From contig NZ_AHKF01000015.1 in assembly GCF_000252125.1 (NCBI RefSeq), positions 124,001-188,000 of the forward strand: a DNA stretch of 64,000 nt, given 5' to 3'. This stretch comes from Flavobacterium frigoris PS1. GTDB taxonomy: Bacteria > Bacteroidota > Bacteroidia > Flavobacteriales > Flavobacteriaceae. Positions 8,114 through 16,870 of this stretch are shown here, in pieces. Each line of letters starts with the position of its first letter. Positions within the stretch are counted from its first letter, which is position 1. The notes beneath the pieces are model-generated. The model did no database searches and was not told where the DNA came from. It was given only the letters and a program-made list of their open reading frames with translations. The translations under genes were made by a program, and so were the position numbers.

Positions 8114-9658
8114 CTAGTCTTTTATAGCAGTTCCTTTTTTATCATAGAAATGATATTCTAGATACGTGTAAGCGTCACGAGGAATGATTTTTACCCATTT
8201 CTTATGTTCAAAAAACCATTTTGAACGTAATGATGGAAAACCTTTGGTAAGGTATGCAGCCACGAACGGATGTACATTAAGTACAACTTCTTTATGACTT
8301 TTTAAAACTCTTTCTAAATCAGAATTGATTCTATCTATAATTAAAATTGGCGCTTCAATTTCGCCTTTAACATCATTAGGATCTTCCTCTCTAGTTTTAA
8401 TATTAACTTCTGGTCTTACTCTTTGTCTCGTAATTTGGACTAATCCAAATTTACTAGGAGGTAAGATCTTGTGTTTCGCTTTATCATCGCTCATTTCCTC
8501 TCTCAAGAAGTCGAACAATATTTTACGGTTTTCAGGATTAGACAAGTCGATAAAATCAATTACAATTATACCACCCATATCACGTAGACGCAATTGTCTG
8601 GCGATTTCGGCAGCGGCAATCATATTGACTTCCATGGCGGTGTCTTCCTGGTTGGTGGCTTTATTAGAACGGTTTCCGCTGTTTACGTCAATGACGTGTA
8701 AAGCTTCAGTATGTTCGATAATAAGATAAGCACCTTTACTCATGGACACTGTTTTCCCGAATGAAGTCTTGATTTGTCTCTCTATGTTGTATTTCTCAAA
8801 AATGGGCGTATCATTTGATTGATAAAACTTAACAATTGATTGTTTTGAAGGTGCAATTTCTTGCAAATAATCCTTCGTTTGGTTGTACAACTCTTCATCA
8901 TCAATTTGTATACCACTAAAGGTATCGTTGAAGACGTCTCTTAAAATTGATGAAGCTCTATTGAGCTCTCCTAATATTTTTGACGGATGATGAGCGGTTG
9001 GTAATTTTTTACACATTGCATCCCATCTGCTAAGCAGGTTCTGCATGTCTTTTTCTAATTCGGCTGTATTTTTGCCTTCTGCTACTGTGCGAACAATAAC
9101 ACCAAATCCTTTTGGTTTGATCGATTGTACTAATCGTTTAAGACGATCCTTTTCTTTCTTGTCTTCTATCTTTTGAGAAATAGAGACACGATCCGAGAAA
9201 GGGACTAAAACAATAAATCTTCCGGCAAGAGAAAGCTCAGCGCTGATCCTTGGTCCTTTTGTAGATATTGGTTCTTTTACAACTTGTACTAAAATAGATT
9301 GGTTGGCATTTATTACATCAGTAATAGTACCGTCTTTGTCTATCTCTTTTTCAAACTGAAAGTTTTTTAGGGAGAAATCTTTTATTTTACCTGCGCTTAC
9401 AAGTTTTATGAATTTCAGTTGGGAAGTTAGATTAGGACCTAAATCATGATAATGTAAAAAGGCATCTTTTTCATAGCCTACATTTACAAAAGCAGCATTC
9501 AGTCCAGCAACTGGTTTTCGTATTTTAGCGATAAAAATATCACCTACTTGAAAGTTGCTTTTCTCTTCTTCTTTGTGTAATTCAATTAGTTTTCCATCTT
9601 TTAATAAGGCAAAATCTACGAAATCAGAACTAGATCTAATGATTAATTCTTTATTCAC
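8114..9658 (-). CDS. rng: Ribonuclease E/G family endoribonuclease
   Basis: A 514-residue RNase G-type enzyme. The N-terminal S1 domain (VGDIFIAKIRKPVAGLNAAF) is followed by the RNase E/G catalytic domain with the acidic metal-binding segments HVIDVNSGNR and GGIIVIDFIDL. It is expected to process rRNA and decay mRNA. The CPxCxG zinc-link of E. coli RNase E is absent: the corresponding region reads RQRVRPEVNIKTREEDP with no cysteine. It is downstream of HU and the 30-residue basic protein on the same strand, but separated from them by a terminator. Confidence 0.93.
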   Translation of the reverse strand: MNKELIIRSSSDFVDFALLKDGKLIELHKEEEKSNFQVGDIFIAKIRKPVAGLNAAFVNVGYEKDAFLHYHDLGPNLTSQLKFIKLVSAGKIKDFSLKNFQFEKEIDKDGTITDVINANQSILVQVVKEPISTKGPRISAELSLAGRFIVLVPFSDRVSISQKIEDKKEKDRLKRLVQSIKPKGFGVIVRTVAEGKNTAELEKDMQNLLSRWDAMCKKLPTAHHPSKILGELNRASSILRDVFNDTFSGIQIDDEELYNQTKDYLQEIAPSKQSIVKFYQSNDTPIFEKYNIERQIKTSFGKTVSMSKGAYLIIEHTEALHVIDVNSGNRSNKATNQEDTAMEVNMIAAAEIARQLRLRDMGGIIVIDFIDLSNPENRKILFDFLREEMSDDKAKHKILPPSKFGLVQITRQRVRPEVNIKTREEDPNDVKGEIEAPILIIDRINSDLERVLKSHKEVVLNVHPFVAAYLTKGFPSLRSKWFFEHKKWVKIIPRDAYTYLEYHFYDKKGTAIKD

Positions 9659-9905
9659 GATGTAAATTTTTATCCAAACTTTTAGTTTAAAGTTTAAAGT
9701 TTCAGGTTTAAATTTTAAAAAAAACTCAGACCATAAACTTTTAACGCATAACTGAATTGTTAGGATGGATTAAACAATAAATTTAACAGGTATTGAACCC
9801 GGCGAAAAGAAGATTAGTGGAGAATAGATTAAAGAGTAGAGACTTTTTGAGTCTGTGTTCCATTTTCTTTTCCCTTTCGTCTTTTTTCAATTTCAATGAA
9901 CGTTT

Positions 9906-9943
9906 AAAAAGAAAAAAGTAGTTTAAAACTACTTTTTCTTTTT
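9906..9943 (-). terminator. Terminator overlapping the stop of the 30-aa gene
   Basis: A long stem (AAAAAGAAAAAGTAG and its complement) spans the last codons and stop of the small basic gene, with an A/T-rich loop and a T-rich tail on the minus strand. It should end the HU/small-protein transcript before rng. Confidence 0.65.
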
Positions 9944-10021
9944 GTGACGGTTAGCTCTCGCTCTTTTTTTACGTTTGTGAGTAGCGACCTTATGTCTTTT
10001 TCTTTTTTTACCGCTTGGCAT
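9929..10021 (-). CDS. 30-residue basic ribosomal-type protein
   Basis: Too short for usual gene callers. It opens at the ATG at 10021 (MPSGKKRKRHKVATHKRK) and ends KKRARANRHKKKK, stop at 9929. Twenty of its 30 residues are Lys, Arg or His. The composition and the KRKRHK...HKRKKR pattern resemble the short AURKAIP1/COX24-type ribosomal proteins (mitochondrial mS38, mycobacterial bS22). I believe near-identical proteins are conserved in Bacteroidota, but cannot check. It begins 27 bp after HU and shares its transcript. A structural role in the ribosome is inferred. Confidence 0.8.
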   Translation of the reverse strand: MPSGKKRKRHKVATHKRKKRARANRHKKKK

Positions 10022-10048
10022 ATCTTTTCGATTTTATGATTAATATTA

Positions 10049-10339
10049 TTATTTTGCTTCGTTATTTATTTTTACACCTTCTACAAAAACTTTTGCAGGT
10101 TTGAATGCAGGAATGTTGTGTGCAGGAATTTTAATGGTTGTATTTTTAGAGATATTTCTTCCAGTTTTTTCAGCTCTTGTTTTTACAATAAAGCTTCCAA
10201 ATCCTCTTAGGTATACATTGTCACCAGTCTCTAATGAATTTTTAACTTCAGTCATAAAAGTCTCTACTGTTGCTTGAACATCACCTTTTTCAAGACCTAA
10301 TTTTTCTGAAATTTTTGCTACGATATCTGCTTTCGTCAT
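10049..10339 (-). CDS. HU-family DNA-binding protein
   Basis: A 96-residue histone-like protein that bends and compacts DNA as a dimer. The family pattern is complete: MTKADIVAKISEKLGLEKGD, then VYLRGFGSFIVKTRAEKTGRN with the conserved GFGSF and arm region, and IPAHNIPAFKPAKVF. The promoter lies at 10384-10415. The short basic ribosomal-type gene follows 27 bp downstream, giving a two-gene unit ended by a terminator. HU and IHF subunits are hard to separate by sequence; HU is the default here. Confidence 0.95.
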   Translation of the reverse strand: MTKADIVAKISEKLGLEKGDVQATVETFMTEVKNSLETGDNVYLRGFGSFIVKTRAEKTGRNISKNTTIKIPAHNIPAFKPAKVFVEGVKINNEAK

Positions 10340-10383
10340 TTTCTTTCCTTATTTATTATATTGTAATAATTTTTTTGAGTGTG

Positions 10384-10415
10384 CAAATATATGAATTTAA
10401 AAAACAATTATTCAA
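10384..10415 (-). promoter_or_regulatory. Promoter of the HU/small basic protein unit
   Basis: On the minus strand, TTG (10413-10415), a 21-bp spacer and TATATTTG (10384-10391) match the Bacteroidota housekeeping promoter pattern. Confidence 0.65.
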
Positions 10416-10448
10416 GCTAATTCGTTAAAATTTAATCACATAAACTTT

Positions 10449-10456
10449 TACATTTG
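10449..10456 (+). promoter_or_regulatory. -7 box of mutY
   Basis: TACATTTG matches TAnnTTTG, 17 bp before the mutY ATG. I see no clear TTG at -33. Confidence 0.5.
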
Positions 10457-10473
10457 CAAACAAATATTTAACA

Positions 10474-11508
10474 ATGAAATTTTCTAATTCGCTTATACAG
10501 TGGTATTTAATTAATAAGCGAGATTTACCTTGGCGAAATACAACAAATCCATATCTAATTTGGCTCTCTGAAATCATGCTGCAGCAGACTCGTGTTGCTC
10601 AGGGAACGCCGTATTTTTTGTCTTTCGTAGACGCTTTTCCAACCGTTTTTGATTTGGCTAAAGCCGATGAAGAGCAAGTCTTAAAATTGTGGCAAGGACT
10701 GGGGTATTATTCACGTGCCCGAAATCTTCATAAGACTGCTCAATATGTAGCTACGGAACTGAATGGTCTCTTTCCGGATAACTATAATGACCTTTTAGGA
10801 CTTAAGGGTGTTGGTGAATATACAGCAGCTGCTATCGCCTCTTTTTCTTATGAGGAAGCTGTTCCAGTTGTAGACGGAAATGTTTTTCGGGTTTTGTCTC
10901 GTTATTTTGATTTGGAAACTGATATTGCTTTGGCTTCAGCCAAAAAGGAATTTGCAGCTTTGGCTTTCGAATTAATGCCAAAAGATAATCCGGCAACTTT
11001 TAATCAGGCCATCATGGAGTTTGGAGCTTTACAATGCGTTCCTAAAAGTCCCAATTGTGGTATTTGTGTTTTTAATGAAAGTTGTGCTGCTTTACAGAAA
11101 AAGAAAGTAGATCAATTACCAGTTAAATCAAAGAAGCTTAAAGTAAGGAATCGGTATTTTAATTATTTAGTAGTTTCTGATGATAATGAGGATACGATAA
11201 TTCAAAAACGAACATCAAAGGGGATTTGGCAAAATCTATATGAGTTTCCTTTGATTGAAACGGAGGCGGTTGAAAATTATGATTATATAGCAGAGCGAAT
11301 CGAAAATGAGTTTTTTGTCAATGAAAGCGTGGGGAGTGTCATGGAATATAATGAAAAAAGTATCATCCATAAACTTTCTCATCAGCATTTGCACATCAAG
11401 TTTTGGAAAGTAAATATAAAAGGAGTTATAAAAAATGGTACAGATGCCGCGACTTTAAGAACATTTCCTTTTCCTATAGTAATTCATAATTTTATCGAAA
11501 AGGAGTAA
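10474..11508 (+). CDS. mutY: A/G-specific adenine glycosylase
   Basis: Base-excision repair glycosylase of 344 residues that removes adenine mispaired with 8-oxoguanine. Visible features are the catalytic Glu33 in SEIMLQQTR, the helix-hairpin-helix LKGVGEYTAAAIASF, the catalytic Asp134 in VVDGNVFRV, four [4Fe-4S] cysteines at 188, 195, 198 and 204 (spacing C-x6-C-x2-C-x5-C), and a C-terminal NUDIX-like recognition domain. It leads an apparent operon with ssb, gldE and gldD. Confidence 0.97.
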   Translation: MKFSNSLIQWYLINKRDLPWRNTTNPYLIWLSEIMLQQTRVAQGTPYFLSFVDAFPTVFDLAKADEEQVLKLWQGLGYYSRARNLHKTAQYVATELNGLFPDNYNDLLGLKGVGEYTAAAIASFSYEEAVPVVDGNVFRVLSRYFDLETDIALASAKKEFAALAFELMPKDNPATFNQAIMEFGALQCVPKSPNCGICVFNESCAALQKKKVDQLPVKSKKLKVRNRYFNYLVVSDDNEDTIIQKRTSKGIWQNLYEFPLIETEAVENYDYIAERIENEFFVNESVGSVMEYNEKSIIHKLSHQHLHIKFWKVNIKGVIKNGTDAATLRTFPFPIVIHNFIEKE

Positions 11509-11558
11509 TAGTAGAATCTGAAAAAAATGTATCTTTGAGATATATCCATAATAATAAC

Positions 11559-11999
11559 ATGAACGGAACACTAAATAAAGTGATGCTAATTGGGCATCTT
11601 GGCGATGAAATAAAAATGCACTATTTTGAGGGTGGCAATTGCATTGGACGATTTCAATTGGCGACAAATGAAGTTTATATCAATAAAACTACCAACGAAA
11701 AGATAACCTCTACTGAATGGCATAATCTGGTAGTGCGTAATAAAGCCGCTGAACTTTGTGAGAAACATTTGTCAAAAGGGGATAAGATTTATGTAGAAGG
11801 CAGAATTAGGTCACGCCAATGGCAGGCTGAGGACGGAACTGCAAAACACACGAGTGAAATTCAGGTGACTGAATTTACATTCCTGTCTACTAAAAAAGCT
11901 GCTGAAAACAACAAGCAGATTCCCGCACCAGAATCCGTAAAAAACACTAACTTTGACCCACAAAATAATGGCTTACCAATCAATGATTTGCCGTTTTGA
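11559..11999 (+). CDS. ssb: Single-stranded DNA-binding protein
   Basis: OB-fold SSB of 146 residues. I use the ATG at 11559 (MNGTLNKVMLIGHLGDE) and not the upstream TTG, because family members begin here. The core motifs WHNLVVRNKAAELCEKHL and GDKIYVEGRIRSRQW are present. A flexible linker ends in the acidic tail GLPINDLPF, used to recruit replication and repair partners. It follows mutY by 50 bp and precedes gldE by 23 bp. Confidence 0.95.
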   Translation: MNGTLNKVMLIGHLGDEIKMHYFEGGNCIGRFQLATNEVYINKTTNEKITSTEWHNLVVRNKAAELCEKHLSKGDKIYVEGRIRSRQWQAEDGTAKHTSEIQVTEFTFLSTKKAAENNKQIPAPESVKNTNFDPQNNGLPINDLPF

Positions 12000-12022
12000 T
12001 TGTTTAACTAATTTTATATAAT

Positions 12023-13339
12023 TTGGACCCAGATCCCAGTTTAATTTTTGCGTATACAGTAGATAGTAATCTAGTATATGGATTTATCGGAATAGCCGTG
12101 TTGCTTATATGCTCGGCATTAGTTTCCGGTGCAGAAGTAGCATTATTCTCGTTGTCGCAAACAGACGTTGATGAAACAATACAAGGAAACGCTTCCAAAG
12201 GGAAAATTATCTCCGATCTTCTAGAAAGACCAAAAAAATTATTAGCAACGCTACTTGTGGCTAATAACTTCATCAATATAGGAGTGGTGATCTTATTTTC
12301 TTTTATAGGTGGAAACTTGTTTTCTTCTATAACTTCCCCGGTATTAAAATTCACTTTAGAAGTAGTTCTGGTAACCTTTTTGTTGTTACTGTTTGGTGAG
12401 GTTTTGCCTAAGGTATATGCCAGTAGAAACAATATAAAGTTTGCTAAATCGATAGCTTATCCAATAGCAGTACTTGATAAATTGCTTTCGCCAATAAGTA
12501 TTCCCATGAGGGAAACTACGGTTTATTTGCACAATAAACTTGGGAAACAAAAAACAAATTTTTCGGTAGACCAGCTATCACAAGCTTTGGAATTGACCTC
12601 GTCAGAGGAAACTTCATTGGAAGAGCAAAAAATATTGTTTGGTATTGTCACTTTTGGGAATACAGATACGAAGCAGGTGATGAGTCCTAGGATAGATATT
12701 TTTGGTTTAGAAATAACGGAATCTTTTTCTGATATATATTCGAAAATTATTGAAAAAGGGTATTCAAGAATCCCGGTTTACAGAGACAATATTGATCAGA
12801 TAGAAGGTGTTTTATTTGTTAAAGATTTGCTGCGCCATTTAGATAAGGAGGATTTTGAATGGAATACTTTGATTAGGGAACCTTTTTTTGTACCTGAAAA
12901 TAAGAAGCTGGACAATTTGCTGAAAGATTTTCAAAGAATGAAAAGTCATCTTGCCATCGTAGTTGATGAATATGGCGGTACTTCAGGACTTGTTTCGTTA
13001 GAAGATGTGATTGAAGAAATTGTTGGAGATATCAGTGACGAATTTGATAATGAAAATGTGAATTTTATTAAAATTGACGATAAGAACTATCTTTTTGAAG
13101 GAAGAGCGAACTTGAAAGATTTCTATAGGATTATAGATGTCGACGAAGAAGTGTTTGAAATTAAAAAAGGCGAAGCCGAAACCTTGGCCGGATTTATCCT
13201 CGAAATATCAGGAAATTTTCCTGCTAAAGGTCAAAAGATTGCATACGAAAACTGCTTGTTTACCATTGAAACAGTAGATAAAAAACGGATCAAACAGATA
13301 AAAGTAACGATTGATGCTAAGATTAAAGATGGGAAATAA
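12023..13339 (+). CDS. gldE: Gliding motility-associated protein GldE
   Basis: A 438-residue CorC/HlyC-type membrane protein. It has an N-terminal DUF21 (CNNM) region with about four membrane segments (IGIAVLLICSALVSGAEVAL; EVVLVTFLLLLFGEVLPKVY), two CBS domains over about residues 200-330 (VMSPRIDIFGLE; HLAIVVDEYGGTSGLVSLED) and a C-terminal CorC_HlyC domain. Its position between ssb and gldD matches the flavobacterial locus in which gldE supports gliding and type IX secretion. The start is a TTG at 12023 giving MDPDPSL, as no ATG fits. GldE function is known only genetically. Confidence 0.93.
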   Translation: MDPDPSLIFAYTVDSNLVYGFIGIAVLLICSALVSGAEVALFSLSQTDVDETIQGNASKGKIISDLLERPKKLLATLLVANNFINIGVVILFSFIGGNLFSSITSPVLKFTLEVVLVTFLLLLFGEVLPKVYASRNNIKFAKSIAYPIAVLDKLLSPISIPMRETTVYLHNKLGKQKTNFSVDQLSQALELTSSEETSLEEQKILFGIVTFGNTDTKQVMSPRIDIFGLEITESFSDIYSKIIEKGYSRIPVYRDNIDQIEGVLFVKDLLRHLDKEDFEWNTLIREPFFVPENKKLDNLLKDFQRMKSHLAIVVDEYGGTSGLVSLEDVIEEIVGDISDEFDNENVNFIKIDDKNYLFEGRANLKDFYRIIDVDEEVFEIKKGEAETLAGFILEISGNFPAKGQKIAYENCLFTIETVDKKRIKQIKVTIDAKIKDGK

Positions 13340-13910
13340 CAGGCAAAATCGTAATTCCATTGTTGGGATAGTTTTTACGGTTTTGGGACTATTATTGTTT
13401 ACTGCTTGTAAGGATGATGTTTTTCCTAAGCCGGCCAGTCATTTGCGTTTGGATTACCCAATGGCGAAATACGTGGATTTTGAGAATGATTGTCCGTTTA
13501 GTTTCGAAATGAATTCTGAGGCAGTAATAAAAGGAGAGAAGGATTGTGGATTTACTATTTCATATCCAAAAATGAAGGCGACAATTTATCTGACTTATAA
13601 ACCGGTCAACAGTAATATTAATTTCTTATTGAGAGATGCTCAGAAATTAACGTATGAGCATGTTATCAAAGCTGATGATATATTAGAGCAACCTTATTTG
13701 GATTCAAGTAAAAAAGTATATGGAATGTTTTATCAGGTTGATGGTAATGCGGCTACTAATTCTCAATTTTATGTAACGGATAGCACCAAACATTTTGTTA
13801 CAGGTTCTGTTTATTTTTATGCAAAGCCCAATTATGACTCCATTATGCCTGCAGCGAGTTATGTTAGAAATGACATGCAGCGTTTAATGGAAACCTTGAA
13901 ATGGAAATAA
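13329..13910 (+). CDS. gldD: Gliding motility lipoprotein GldD
   Basis: Lipoprotein of 193 residues required for gliding in flavobacteria. I start at the ATG at 13329 (MGNNRQNRN), which overlaps the gldE stop by 11 bp and suggests translational coupling; an ATG at 13311 is also possible. A hydrophobic segment leads to a lipobox at LLLFTACKDD, followed by the GldD-typical PKPASHLRLDYP. It ends the mutY-ssb-gldE-gldD operon before a strong terminator. Confidence 0.92.
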   Translation: MGNNRQNRNSIVGIVFTVLGLLLFTACKDDVFPKPASHLRLDYPMAKYVDFENDCPFSFEMNSEAVIKGEKDCGFTISYPKMKATIYLTYKPVNSNINFLLRDAQKLTYEHVIKADDILEQPYLDSSKKVYGMFYQVDGNAATNSQFYVTDSTKHFVTGSVYFYAKPNYDSIMPAASYVRNDMQRLMETLKWK

Positions 13911-13916
13911 GAATAT

Positions 13917-13952
13917 AAAAAAAAGCATCCGCCACGGCGGATGCTTTTTTTT
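13917..13952. terminator. Bidirectional terminator between gldD and HMA gene
   Basis: AAAAAAAGCATCCGCC pairs perfectly with GGCGGATGCTTTTTTT across a very short loop. It lies between two convergent genes. Confidence 0.9.
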
Positions 13953-13971
13953 ATACAACAAATGGGTTTTA

Positions 13972-14352
13972 TTATGATTTCATGTTTGAAACGGTGTATG
14001 TTTTCCCGTCTCCAGTAGCTTGTACCACTTTTGTCAATGTTTCGGGTGTTTGAATAGTTTTGTCAAAAGTTACTATGCCTATTTTTTTCTCAAAATCAAT
14101 TGTGGCAGTTTGTACCCCATCAAGATTGGATAATTCTTCTTGAATCGTTTTGGCGCATCCAAATTCACAAGTCATTCCTTCTACGGAAAAATTAGCTGTT
14201 TGTAGATTTTCGGCAGCAATTTCCTTTTTTACTTTTGGAGCAACTGTTTCGGTTGTAGCGGTTTCTTTTGTAGCTTCTTCAGCATTATTTTTACAGCTCA
14301 CTAATAAAAGAGCGGCAACTGCAAGGGTAGCTATTGCTTTTGTAAACTTCAT
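13972..14352 (-). CDS. Heavy-metal-associated (HMA) domain lipoprotein
   Basis: A 126-residue probable lipoprotein (lipobox LLLVSCKNN) with a Glu/Thr/Lys-rich spacer and one HMA domain over about residues 53-122. The metal site reads GMTCEFGCAKTI, an MxCxxxC form with three residues between the cysteines instead of the usual two. The ferredoxin-like fold continues through DGVQTATIDFEKKIGIVTFD. It probably binds copper or a similar soft metal in the periplasm. No copper ATPase is adjacent, so its partner is unknown. Confidence 0.82.
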   Translation of the reverse strand: MKFTKAIATLAVAALLLVSCKNNAEEATKETATTETVAPKVKKEIAAENLQTANFSVEGMTCEFGCAKTIQEELSNLDGVQTATIDFEKKIGIVTFDKTIQTPETLTKVVQATGDGKTYTVSNMKS

Positions 14353-14462
14353 TATGTTTTGGTTTTAAGTATTTTACTGAAATTTAAAATTCATTCCAAA
14401 ATTAATAAAAAAACAGCCTTTAATTCATAAAATTATTACAATTTTGGGGCAAAATACTGTTT

Positions 14463-15329
14463 ATGGAATCGAAACAAATAAAGTGGGCTTACTTAATGGT
14501 TCTTGCCTTAGTATGGGGAAGTTCATTTATTCTGATAAAAAAAGGGTTAATTGGTTTGTCTGCGTTGCAAGTAGGTTCCTTACGAATTATATTTGCTGCT
14601 GTTTTTTTATTGTTGATTGGTTTTAAAAGTTTACCAAAGATTCCAAAGCAAAAGTGGAAATATATTGCAATGACTTCTATGTTTGGAACTTTTGTACCTG
14701 CTTTCCTTTTTGCATTGGCGCAGACTGAAATTGATAGTTCGGTAAGTTCTATTCTAAATTCCTTGACACCTTTAAATACGCTAATTCTAGGCTCTTTAGT
14801 TTTTGGTGTTAGTTTTCAGAAGCGTCAGGTATGGGGTGTTTTTATAGGTCTTGTGGGTAGCTTGCTTTTGGTGTTTAATGGCGCGATTAATCACCCTGAT
14901 CAGAATTATTATTATGCTATTTTAGTGATTATTGCATCTATTTGTTATGCCGTTAATGTTAACTTGATAAAAAGGTTCTTGTCAGATTTGAGTCCGTTAA
15001 GTATTACTACGGGTAACTTTGCGGTATTGCTTCTTCCAGCGTCTCTGATTTTGTTTTTTACTGGTTTTTCTGAAGCAATTCATTTAGAAAGCGTGCAGCA
15101 TGCCGTTTTGTTTATTGTTATTTTGGGAGTAGTAGGTACTGGAATTGCAAATATTTTGTTTTTTAAATTAATCCAAATATCTTCTCCTGTTTTTGCGACT
15201 TCAGTAACTTATTTGATTCCAGTTGTGGCTTTCTTTTGGGGTTTGCTGGACAATGAAATGCTTACTCCTGTTCAGTTTTTGGGTGCATTCATTATTTTAA
15301 TTGGTGTTTATTTGTCTGCCAAAAAGTAG
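14463..15329 (+). CDS. EamA/DMT-family transporter
   Basis: A 288-residue drug/metabolite transporter with ten predicted membrane segments in two EamA repeats. The first begins WAYLMVLALVWGSSFILIKK and the second contains YYYAILVIIASICYAVNVNL. Near the C-terminus TSVTYLIPVVAFFWGLLDNE carries the conserved Pro-Val-hydrophobic motif. It is likely an inner-membrane exporter of amino acids or other metabolites. The substrate cannot be assigned. It is a single-gene unit divergent from the HMA gene. Confidence 0.9.
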   Translation: MESKQIKWAYLMVLALVWGSSFILIKKGLIGLSALQVGSLRIIFAAVFLLLIGFKSLPKIPKQKWKYIAMTSMFGTFVPAFLFALAQTEIDSSVSSILNSLTPLNTLILGSLVFGVSFQKRQVWGVFIGLVGSLLLVFNGAINHPDQNYYYAILVIIASICYAVNVNLIKRFLSDLSPLSITTGNFAVLLLPASLILFFTGFSEAIHLESVQHAVLFIVILGVVGTGIANILFFKLIQISSPVFATSVTYLIPVVAFFWGLLDNEMLTPVQFLGAFIILIGVYLSAKK

Positions 15330-15383
15330 TTTTCGCATTTAGCTGAGTTTGCTTTGGTAGTTCTAGAAAATATAAAAACACTT

Positions 15384-15430
15384 TTAATAACAATATAGGC
15401 CGTCTTTTGGACGGCTTATATTGTTATTAA
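15384..15430. terminator. Long hairpin between EamA and M16 genes
   Basis: A 20-bp stem with one G-T pair (TAATAACAATATAGGCCGTC with its complement) and a 5-nt loop separates two convergent genes. Neither side has a canonical U-tract, so it may act as a 3'-end stabiliser rather than a strict terminator. Confidence 0.6.
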
Positions 15431-15447
15431 AAATAATTGAAAGTATT

Positions 15448-16863
15448 TTATTTGTAGATTGGTTTTTCTACTGGATTACCGTAATTATCAAAATAAAACA
15501 TAGGAATATCGAGTTTTTCTAGACCTGGAATTACCTCTGACCCTTTTCCTGCAATAATAATACGTGTGTTGTCAATTAGGAGGTACTTATTGGCTGCTTT
15601 AAGAATATCGTCTGGAGTTACTGCATTGATAGTTTTGATGTAATTTTCGTAAAAATCCGTCGGAAGGTCTTCTGTCTCAATGTTTAAAGCATATCTGGCA
15701 ACGGATTGTGGTTTTTCTACCTGCATCACAAATCGGCCAATATAGCCTGCTTTTACATCTCTCAATACTTCTTCGGAAACTTTTTCTGTTCGTATCTTTT
15801 TTATTTCCTTTATGAATTCGACAACTGCGCTATCAGTTGCAGAAGTTCTAATAGATGATGCAGATCTTAACTTTGAAACATATTTGCCTGCTCCTATTAT
15901 AGCATTGGCACCATAGGTCCAGCCATGTTCTTCTCTCAAATTCATATTTAAGTAGCTGTTGAAATCGCCTCCTAATATATAGGTGGCAATGACAGCGGGA
16001 AAGAAGTCTTTGTCTCCCATTCTTAAATAAAGGGTATTCACTAAAGAAATTTCGGATTGCACAGCATTTGGTACATCTACAAAATTAATTTGTGTAAACG
16101 GAACGTTTTGTGGCGCCGTATAGCTTAGTTTTGGTGTGGCTCTTTTTTTCCAAGAACCAAAAAGTTTTTCGACAATAGGTTTAACTTCTTTGAATTTCAC
16201 ATCTCCTATGATGACTAAGTAGGCGTTTTCAGGAACGAAGTAGTTTTCATAATTAGTAACAACATCAGCAAGAGTGATGTTTTTAACTGTCTCTTCGGTT
16301 ATATACTCTCCAGATGGGTGGTTTGGTCCAAAGGCCAAAGCATCTACTACTCTGTTGGCAATCGAGGGAACACTTTTTTCTTGGGATCTTATGCCTTCTA
16401 GTAGCTTTGCTTTTTCTTTGTCAAATTCTTCCTGTGTGAAGTTAGGATTAAGCGCGCCGTATGACATTAATTGTAATACGCGTCCCGAATGTTTAGAAAG
16501 TGAACTGGCATAGGTGCCGTTTGAGCTAAAAGCCATATTGGCGCCCAAGAAATCTACTTCTTCATTAAAGTCGTCTTTGGTGATTTTTGTACTTCCGCTT
16601 CCTATTAGACTACTGCCTAATTGATCGACTCCTTTTTTGTTTCCTTCTGCAAATGGTGGATTGTCTAAAGTTAGGTTGTAAGTAACTCTAGGTAGTTTGT
16701 GGTTTTCAACAACCATTACTTTTAGTCCGTTTGGCAAAAAGAAGGTTTGTGGTTTTTTTAGATTTACAACGGGTGCTTTTCCGGCTTTAGGTTGTGTGCG
16801 ATCTTGTGCTTGCATAATTCCTGTTATGAATAATAGGATTAATATAATTCTTGTTTTTTTCAT
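15448..16863 (-). CDS. M16-family peptidase-like protein, inactive subunit
   Basis: A 471-residue exported protein (signal peptide over about residues 1-19, ending in MQAQ) with the M16 fold: FFLPNGLKVMVVENHKLPRV at the N-terminus and LVIIGDVKFKEVKPIVEKLF. The HxxEH zinc motif is missing; its place reads LGSSLIGSGSTKITKDDF. It follows the active M16 gene by 7 bp. By analogy with two-subunit M16 proteases, it probably contributes the substrate-binding half of a periplasmic heterodimer. Confidence 0.9.
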   Translation of the reverse strand: MKKTRIILILLFITGIMQAQDRTQPKAGKAPVVNLKKPQTFFLPNGLKVMVVENHKLPRVTYNLTLDNPPFAEGNKKGVDQLGSSLIGSGSTKITKDDFNEEVDFLGANMAFSSNGTYASSLSKHSGRVLQLMSYGALNPNFTQEEFDKEKAKLLEGIRSQEKSVPSIANRVVDALAFGPNHPSGEYITEETVKNITLADVVTNYENYFVPENAYLVIIGDVKFKEVKPIVEKLFGSWKKRATPKLSYTAPQNVPFTQINFVDVPNAVQSEISLVNTLYLRMGDKDFFPAVIATYILGGDFNSYLNMNLREEHGWTYGANAIIGAGKYVSKLRSASSIRTSATDSAVVEFIKEIKKIRTEKVSEEVLRDVKAGYIGRFVMQVEKPQSVARYALNIETEDLPTDFYENYIKTINAVTPDDILKAANKYLLIDNTRIIIAGKGSEVIPGLEKLDIPMFYFDNYGNPVEKPIYK

Positions 16864-16870
16864 GATTGTC

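Noticed and set aside
9659..9905. AT-rich stretch with TTTAAAGTTTAAAGTTT upstream of rng
   Set aside because: Simple-sequence character without clear structure. It probably only holds the rng promoter.
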